The notes beneath the pieces were generated by a model. It ran no database searches. It saw only the letters and a list, made by a program, of their open reading frames with translations, and was not told where the DNA came from. A stretch of DNA of 64,000 nucleotides from Lactuca virosa (taxonomy: Eukaryota; Streptophyta; Magnoliopsida; Asterales; Asteraceae), in NCBI GenBank assembly GCA_928212115.1, contig CAKMRJ010005523.1, positions 248,785,347-248,849,346 of the forward strand, written 5' to 3'. This document shows, in pieces, positions 57,198-64,000 of the stretch (position 1 is its first letter; each line of letters opens with the position of its first letter). The position numbers were made by a program, and so were the translations under genes.

Positions 57198-59129
57198 TTT
57201 CAGGTATTGTGTGACGAGCAATATGATAACAAGTGGTATATTGATAGTGGTTGCTCTCGTCACATGACTGGGAAGAAGGAGAATTTAAGAGATTTTCGAA
57301 GTCTCAAAAATGCTGGAGTAGTAAAGTTTGGGAACAATCAGAAGTGTCAAGTCAAAGGATATGGGAAAATCACAAATGGACAATTCACAATGAATCGTGT
57401 TGCATATGTTGAAGGTCTTCAACATAACTTGATTAGTGTTTCTCAACTTGTTGTGGGCACTGGCAATCAAGTTCTTTTCAACGAAGAAGGAAGTGTTATT
57501 TTGAATGTTAACACAAACGAAATATTACTGAAATCTAAAAGGAAAGGCGACATGTTCACTCTCGACATCAATCCAATTGTAGGCAAACCAGCTGTATGCC
57601 TTCTTTTTGAAAGCTACATCAGATTTAAGTTGGTTATGGCATCGAAGACTTTCACATCTCAACTTTCGAAACCTAAATAAACTTGTGGTACAAGATCTGG
57701 TAAGAGGTTTACCTGTACTTAAATTTGACAATGATTCTTTATGTGCAGCTTGTGAAGTTGGCAAGCAACATAAACAAGGTCATCAAATCATAATTGATTC
57801 GAAAATTGTTGCACCTCTGGAGTTGTTACATATTGATTTGTGTGGTCCTTCGACTGTTTCAACTCTCAACAATAAACGGTACATTTTAGTTATTGTTGAT
57901 GATTTTTCTAGATTTACGTGGGTTTATTTTCTCATGCTCAAATCCGAAGTTGCACAAATTATGATTGACTTTATCAAAAAGATGGAAACCACGTTGAAGA
58001 AGACTGTTCGAAAAATCAAGAGTGATCATGGAACTGAATTTAAGAACAATGTTCTTGATTCATTTTTGGTGGACAAAGGAATTTCACATAATTTTTCATC
58101 TCCATATACACCACAACAAAATGGTGTTGTAGAATGAAGGAATCTCTCACTATGCGAAGCAATAAGAACCATGTTGGCATATGCGAATTTACCTCAATAT
58201 ATTTGGGCGGAAGCTGTTTCAACAGCATGTTTCACTCAAAACAGATCATTCATTCATCGTCGTTTTAATATTACACCATACGAAATTCTGAATAATCGTA
58301 AACCTAATGTGAAATTCTTTCATGTTTTCGGATGTAGGTGCTTTATTATGAATCTCAAGGATCATCTTTCGAAATTTCAAGCAAAAGCTGATGAAGGGAT
58401 TTCCTTGGATATTCGCACAATTTTGCCGCATATCGTGTGTTAAATAAGCGGACACGAAAAGTGGAAGAAACTTTCCATCTAACATTCGATGATTACTATC
58501 TTAAACAAAATAATCATAAATTTGCAATTCATCCAATTTTACAAGAAACACAAGTTGAAACAGAATCTTTACAAATGGATGATATTGATTATGATTTGAT
58601 ATTTGGAATTTCAGATAATGCAGTCGATGCTGAAATTCATGCTCCTGATAATCAAATACCTGAATTTACGAAACTTACTGATGACACAACATCAAATCCT
58701 CAAGAAGGCGAAAGTACGAAAAATATAATCCAGTGGAGGGGAGCACTTGGATTCGAATACTTTAAATGATGAAGAGCATTCTTTCGAGGGGGAGAAAGAA
58801 CGATTGAATGCTGATGTTGAGGAGGAGCATGTTGTTGAGGGGGAGCTTACTGTTGAGGGGGAGCATAATGTTGATGATACTTGTTCAATTGCAGGCTCAG
58901 AAAATGATGAAATATACGAAGATGCACCTTTGGAATTTGATCCAGCATATCCACCAATGGAAAAATGGACAAGAGATCATCCGAAGGATCAAGTTATTGG
59001 GAATCCACAAGAGGGAGTTTTGACAAGAGCTCAAATTCGTGCAAAGAATGAGGTATTGAATACTCATCAAGAATTTTGCATGTTTAATGTTTTCATATCT
59101 AAAATTGAACCAAAAACAGTTAAGATGCA
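57198..59129 (+). pseudogene. pol: S1 protease-integrase and acidic hinge, copy C
   Basis: Protease motif WYIDSGCSRHMTGKKE. The integrase core from 57607 is open with HIDLCGPS, KSDHGTEF and NGVVE, then TGA (58135-58137) where copy A has CGA directly after the catalytic Glu. An extra T near 57605 shifts the frame before the zinc region. The hinge (58747-59129) is very acidic and contains VEGE repeats encoded by polypurine runs. Unlike A and B it continues into RT, with a frameshift near 59125. Confidence 0.87.
58787..58863 (+). other. Array of polypurine tracts in pol (central PPT-like), copy C
   Basis: GAGGGGGAG occurs three times and GAGGAGGAG once within about 76 bp. The same array is in copy A (43478-43556) and, eroded, in copy B (51108-51188). 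It encodes VEGE/VEEE repeats between integrase and RT. It resembles the purine-rich primers that precede 3' LTRs. A priming role is only a suggestion. Confidence 0.5.
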
Positions 59130-60656
59130 ATGGAACACTCAGATTGGGTTGTTGCAATGCAATCGGAATTGTCTGAATTCGAACGAAACAAGGTTTGGAG
59201 ATTAATTCCTAAACCTGAAAATGTTTCGATTGTCGGGTTAAAATGGATTTTCAAAAATAAAACCGACAAAGATGGAAACATTGTTCGAAATAAAGCCAGA
59301 CTTGTTGTAAAAGGATATTCACAACAAGAAGGAATCGACTATGAAGAAACTTTTGCCCCTGTCGCAAGACTCGAGGCGGTTCGAATATTTCTGGCTTATG
59401 CAGCTCACAAAGATTTTGATGTTTATCAAATGGACGTGAAATGTGCATTTCTCAATGGAGAGCTTAAAGAAACAGTTTATGTGGAACAACCCCCAGGTTT
59501 TATTAACGAAGAATATCCTAATCATGTTTATGTTTTAGATAAGGCAGTTTATGGTCTGAAACAAGCACCACGAGCATGGTATGCAACTCTTACATCATTT
59601 TTGAAACAATCTAAATTTAAACAAGGATCCGTTGATCCCACATTATTTCGAAAGAAAGTGGGGAATCATCTTATGCTTGTTCAAATTTATGTTGATGATA
59701 TTATTTTTGGCTCGACTGACCCTGCTTTGTCTAGAGAATTCGAAGATTTGATGAAAAGCAAGTTTGAAATGAGTATGATGGGAAAAATCAATAATTTCCT
59801 TGGATTGAATATTCGTCAAAGCAGAGAAGGGATTTTCATTAATCAGGATAAATATACGAAAAATATGCTAGAAAAGTTTGGATTGACGAATAACACAAAG
59901 CTTCGAGTACCAATGGCAACAGGCATAAAGTTAACACCATCGTTAGACAAACCTGCTGTTGATATAACGTTATATAGGTGCATGATTGGTTCATTACTTT
60001 ATCTTACAGCGAGTAGACCTGATATCATGTTTTCTGTGTGTAATTGTGCTAGGTATCAGTCTAATCCACGCGAACCCCATCTCACTGTTGTGAAGAATAT
60101 TTTTCGTTACCTTAAAGGAACAATTTTGTTAGGATTGTGGTATCCTTCGAAAACTGGATTCTTCGTACAAGCATACTCAGATGCAGACTTGGGTGGTTGT
60201 AATCTTGATCGAAAAAGCACAAATGGTGGATGTCAATTTCTTGATGGCAAATTAGTCAGCTGGCAGTCGAAAAAGCAAACATGCGTGTCAATTTCCACAG
60301 CTGAAGCAGAATATGTGGCTGCAGCTGCTTGCACTTCACAAATAATATGGATCCAAAGTTAATTGCGTGATTATGCAATTAATATGAAAAAGATTCCATT
60401 ATATTGTGATTCTCAAAGTGCAATAAGAATTTGTCATAATCCTGTGCAGCATTCGAAGACTAAACACATAGCTCTTCGTTATCATTTCATTAAAGATCAC
60501 GTGGAGGATGGGAATATTGAAGTACATTTCGTGAAAACAACTGATCAGTTAGTTGATATTTTCACGAAACCTTTGGATGAAAAGTCACTTATGAGAATAA
60601 TAGAAGGTCTTGGAATGATCGATGGAAATTCTGTTCCATGCGAAAAAGTAGAATGA
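59130..60656 (+). pseudogene. pol: S1 reverse transcriptase and RNase H (only copy)
   Basis: A long frame (59130-60362) begins EHSDWVVAMQSEL. It contains GLKWIFKNKTDKDG, ARLVVKGYSQQEGIDYEETF, QMDVKCAFLNGELKETVYVE, GLKQAPRAWY and the catalytic YVDDIIFGS (59688-59714), followed by the connection and RNase H (AYSDADLGG, STAEAEYVAAAACTSQ). A TAA (60360-60362) replaces a likely CAA codon. The remainder (60363-60656) has YCDSQSAIRICHNPVQHSKTK, HIALRYHFIKD and FTKPLDEK. The motif style (YSQQEGIDYEETF, TSQIIWIQS) fits the SIRE/Maximus clade. With one stop it is the best preserved pol segment in the window. Confidence 0.93.
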
Positions 60657-60720
60657 TGGGTGACAAAGAATGAAACAGAGGCGCTGGATAAAAAGATAAC
60701 ACAAAGTCATTCAGCATTCA

Positions 60721-60930
60721 GCGGTTACTGTTCATGGTCAACGCTTCGACCGCTTCGAATTCGCACGTTTGTCACTTATTTTAAGTGTTAAGATTAGTGG
60801 TTACTGTTCATAGTCAACGCTTCGACCGCTTCAAATTTGCATGTTTGTCACTTATTTTAAGCGTCAAGTTAGTGGTTACTGTTCATAGTCAACGCTTCGA
60901 CCGCTTCGAATTCGTACATCTAACACTCAT
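60721..60930 (+). repeat. Three tandem copies of a 75-76 bp unit
   Basis: The unit contains GGTTACTGTTCATAGTCAAC, GCTTCGACCGCTTCGAATTCG and TTTGTCACTTATTTTAAG. Copies begin near 60722, 60798 and 60873; the third is truncated. Confidence 0.85.
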
Positions 60931-60980
60931 AAAGGAATGAAAAAAAATTCGTCTGTTTGCAACAAATACTGTATCTTTTT

Positions 60981-61215
60981 CAAATTTTCGAAAAATTCAA
61001 AAATCCAAAAAGATTTTCTTTTGTTTTATCTTTAAATTTTCGAAAAATTCAAAAATCCAAAAAGATTTTATTTTGTTTTGTCATTCAATTTTCGAAAAAT
61101 CAAAAATCCAAAAAGATTTTATTTTGTTTTGTCATTCAATTTTCGAAAAATCCAAAATCCAAAAAGATTTGTTTTTCTTTTGTCATTTAATTTTCGAAAA
61201 ATCCAAAACAACAAA
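60981..61215 (+). repeat. Five tandem copies of a ~52-bp unit
   Basis: Each unit has TTTTCGAAAAATTCAAAAAT, CCAAAAAGATTT and a TTTTGTTTTGTC tail. Copies begin near 60984, 61037, 61089, 61140 and 61191. A/T homopolymer rich. Confidence 0.85.
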
Positions 61216-62540
61216 AATATTTTTATTCTTACTTCTTTTCAGTATTTTGTTGTAGATTATCATGATGATTTAGAGGGGACTATGCGTGCAGTGTTAGGGT
61301 CCGGTACATTTTTCGTATGAATAGATAAAATTTTCATTATTCGAACTCGTTAGGATGTCCCTAGAAGCATGCTGCTGCATGTTGCCCAAAAGTCTCCATG
61401 ACTCAATGTGTGTGTACGAAAGCCTTAATGAAATTTTTCATACGAAAATTTCTTCCCAATCAGGCTTATATTCACATTAGTCTCTGAGCTACCTAACTCT
61501 TCTCAAAATGAGTTAAGACTTTTCTGTTTGGTCCAATATCATAACAGAGGTACACTTCGTGTCTTATACCAATCTTTTTCATCCATAAAGTTCTTACACG
61601 ATCACACACAAAGACATATGTCCGAGAGGTCTCTGATCAAACCCATTGAGACTTAGATATATCAAAACTCTGTGTTTATGATCTGACATCATGAGTCCGT
61701 GATGAAAGTGAAACCCAAATTTCTTGCAAATTAAGGAATTGACGGGGAACTAAGTTCCAGATTTTCACGAAACTTTTGTTTCTGTACCAAAGTTCGAAAC
61801 TCCAAATCATATTCATTTCGAATGTGTGGTCTTGATCAAACATTCGAAACTCACGATGTTTGTTACCCAACAAGATCCAGTACATAAATTTTTTTCTTGA
61901 ATATGATTTCAGTGTGAGTTTCATTCGAATGTCCTAGTCATGCGTAAAATTTATCAAAGCAACTTGTCACTGACTACACTTGTCAAACAAGTAATTTCTG
62001 TTACACTTTATCACCTTATGTTTAGGTTGACATGTAACGAAATTTTGAACCTACCCACGAAGCATTCTTAAAAGAAGCCCTTTGATACTTATTAAAAAGT
62101 ATTCGATTGTAATTCACGGGAACATACACAAGCTGTTGATAATCTCTCTTGATGATTAACGAAGCAACCTTTGCCTGGGGTTTAACTGCCTTTGTGTCAA
62201 ATTAAATTTTTGACATCACAATATCCTCAAAAAAATTTTTACATTGTTTCTTGTCTAACATTCTTTGGAACACTGCACACACGAAATCCTTGAGGTTCTG
62301 ACTAATACCAACTCAGGCTGATGATTTCGAACATCTGGCATATGACTTCGCTTTTTCTCCCAAAAGTGAAAGAGCCTTGCCTCCATTCGAAGGGTTCTGA
62401 AGGTTACAATTCTCTTGAGGGGATAATGACAGGCTGTGTATACATGACGTATGGTATTCTGTCCGGTTTTCTAGGTGATGTGACAGCTACTTTTTGAGGC
62501 ATGGCTACCTTTCCGCAGTCTTGGTCCGATTTTCAAGGTG

Positions 62541-62610
62541 CCACGTCGGATCTCATTAAATGCATCCCGCTTCAAATTCAAATATTCAGGGTTACATATA
62601 AAAGGGGTTC
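62541..62610 (+). promoter_or_regulatory. Promoter-like sequence upstream of S1 third ORF
   Basis: CCACGTCGG (ACGT core, 62541) lies about 55 bp before ACATATAAAAGGGG (TATA at about 62597). The ATG at 62690 is about 85 bp after the TATA, in the context ACAATGGC. This layout is typical for a plant gene promoter and could drive the third ORF separately. Inference from motif spacing only. Confidence 0.4.
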
Positions 62611-62689
62611 AAGAGTGCATTTTACGTTTACACGATCAAACTCAAAAATTCCCAAATACTCTGTTCATCATCATCTTCAAACCCTAACA

Positions 62690-64000
62690 ATGGCGACTTC
62701 TGCTCATGTCGATCCTTCTACTGAAGATATTTCATCTGCACCAGTAATGAAGATACAATCCACTAACTACTATGTCGATGGTGAAGTTTCTCAATATCCC
62801 GAAGAATTGAAGATGCTTATTGTGGCTTTGAAGCATTCTGTGTTATCAACGGCGATGTTCAATTCGTTTTCAGTTCCATTATCCTGGCTTTCTCAAGCAG
62901 AATCTACTGCAACATATAACAAAGCCTCTGATACGATAACTTTCCATCTTGTGAATGACAAAAAGGTTAGGTTATCCAAGAAACTTTTCTGTCAGATTCT
63001 TGATATTCCGAATTCACCTCCTTTTGTTGAGTTTACATTCCCACAAATAGTTCACATGTTCAATGAAATGGGATATCAGCCCCCATGGACAAAAATCAGT
63101 GATTTTAAGAAGTCAGGACTTCCATGTTTATGGAATTTCTTGTTTGGAATCTTTCTAAGATGTTTGACTGGAAGAACTGTTGGGTTAGACAAAGGACGGA
63201 TGGAAGTGTATGTCATGGTTGCAGGTCTTTATTATGATCTTGAAGCAGATTATTCTACACAATTATGGAAGGAATTCCAAAAGGGTGTAGAACATACGAA
63301 TGTTGTTCATGGCATTTCGTGTGCAAGGTACTGGAGCCTTATTCTGCAATATTTTTACAATAAGGAAGGTATTTTGGTCCCAAATGACGATGAGAAAGTT
63401 ACTTTTCAATCTTATCATTATCCGAAGGAGGTTGTGGATGATGCTGATGAATTCCCCAATGTTGCTCGGATTCCAGATGCGATGCTTAAAAGGGTCGATC
63501 CTACGAATTCGGTGTTAGTTGCATATTTACAGACAATCGATTCCTCTGTACAGACATGAATCTTGTTTCCTAGGGAAGAAAAGAAGTCTAAAAAGTCCAA
63601 GAAGGCTGATCCTGCTTCATCTTCGAAGAAAACCAAGGATTCGAAATCCTCAAAGTCTCCAAAGAAAAGGCTGAAACGGTTGAAGTTTCTGTTGATGAGA
63701 ATCAAGTGATTGAGCCAATTGTTGAAGAAACTCAAGAAAATGTGATTATTCCTTTGAAGACTGGGATGTTTCGAAGAATCAAGATGAAGTCATCTCGCAA
63801 ACACAAGTCTCCTTCATAGAAAATTGTTCGAAAACCTCAGATTACTCATCAAGGAGTTTTAATTCGTGAGGTACCTGCTCCTGTTTCTCCTGGGTCAAAG
63901 AAACGAGTAGCTGAGGATATGGCAAAACACTTGTCACAAAAGAAGAAAAAGAAGAAGGCACGAAAACTTGTTGCATCTACTGAGTCCACAGAAGAAGATG
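62690..64000 (+). pseudogene. Third ORF of S1 (env-like/additional ORF of SIRE type), runs off the window
   Basis: I chose ATG 62690 (MATSAHVDPSTEDISSAPV) over the in-frame ATG at 62501 because of its context and the TATA box between the two. The first 290 codons are open to TGA (63557-63559). The segment has KIQSTNYYVDGEVSQYPEEL, KLFCQILDIPNSPPFVEF and a conserved-looking W/F-rich core (LPCLWNFLFGIFLRCLTG). The frame resumes after the stop with a Lys/Ser-rich region, a frameshift near 63670, TAG near 63818 and a polybasic tail (KKKKKKARK). I see no signal peptide or clear membrane anchor. Position after copia pol matches the additional ORF of SIRE-like elements, often called env-like. Function unknown. 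Confidence 0.7.

Larger units (their letters stand above)
51407..59081 (+). repeat. Unit C of the tandem triplication (parent-like copy)
   Basis: Same content as A and B, but pol continues past TTTTGCAT into RT. It is the longest copy, and its host-gene part keeps a constant offset (15286) from unit A over more than 1.4 kb. Confidence 0.93.
60657..62500 (+). other. S1 spacer between pol and third ORF
   Basis: About 1.8 kb without a credible gene. It holds two tandem arrays (60721-60930 and 60981-61215) and many TTCGAA hexamers. The long open frames in the second array result from its repeats. Such spacers between pol and an extra ORF are known from SIRE-type elements. No 3' LTR occurs before the window end. 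Confidence 0.7.

Noticed and set aside
60957..61320. Overlapping ORFs rich in Phe, Lys and Ser
   Set aside because: They arise from the 52-bp A/T-rich array after S1 pol and have no start context or homology.
62501..62689. Upstream in-frame ATG as start of the S1 third ORF
   Set aside because: The stretch contains the TATA-like box and ACGT motif and has a weaker start context than ATG 62690; an N-terminal extension cannot be excluded.

Overview
This window is repeat-rich plant nuclear DNA. It holds LTR retrotransposons of two superfamilies: Ty3/gypsy chromoviruses with long LTRs (2.3-3.1 kb) and Ty1/copia elements. The primer sites that can be seen match plant initiator tRNA-Met (TGGTATCAGAGC). 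A eudicot is likely. Asteraceae (lettuce-like) is my impression from the element style and is not demonstrated. I see no complete host gene, rRNA, tRNA or CRISPR array. The only host-type coding sequence is the last three exons of one gene, present in three tandem copies.

Layout. 1-6185: G1, a gypsy element (+) with an open gag frame, no pol, and a 2.9-kb 3' LTR. 6186-7685: two abutting gypsy LTR fragments. 7686-19965: G2, a near full-length gypsy element (-) with both LTRs (the right one truncated), pre-gag ORF, gag-protease, RT, RNase H, integrase and a chromodomain-like tail, broken by five in-frame stops in total and two frameshifts. 19966-21187: an LTR fragment (+). 21188-26714: G3, an internally deleted gypsy relic (+) with its own 3' LTR. 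26715-29377: another LTR fragment (+). 29378-32730: a 5'-truncated copia element (+). 32731-about 35035: part of a SIRE-like copia element (-). 35036-36118: old unassigned DNA, possibly with a Harbinger-related relic. 36119-64000: a SIRE/Maximus-like copia element S1 (+) that had inserted into an intron of a host gene lying on the minus strand.

In the last region a segment of about 7.65 kb (host gene 3' end, S1 5' LTR, gag, protease, integrase) is present three times head to tail (units A, B, C). The A/B and B/C junctions are the same. Only unit C continues into RT, RNase H, a repeat-rich spacer and a third ORF, which runs off the window end. All units share ancestral stops and frameshifts, so the element was already defective before amplification. 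Each unit also has private small indels, most of them in unit B.

The most interesting signals lie outside the usual protein features. (1) A hairpin with a conserved loop and covarying stems recurs about twelve times in the gypsy LTRs, leaders and a spacer. (2) Each gypsy LTR family has its own CpG-rich palindrome or repeat array near the TATA box. (3) A pre-gag ORF is conserved in three gypsy elements. (4) The host gene exons join in perfect phase. (5) The third ORF of S1 has a promoter-like sequence just upstream. All calls come from reading the sequence by eye; no alignments or database searches were run.
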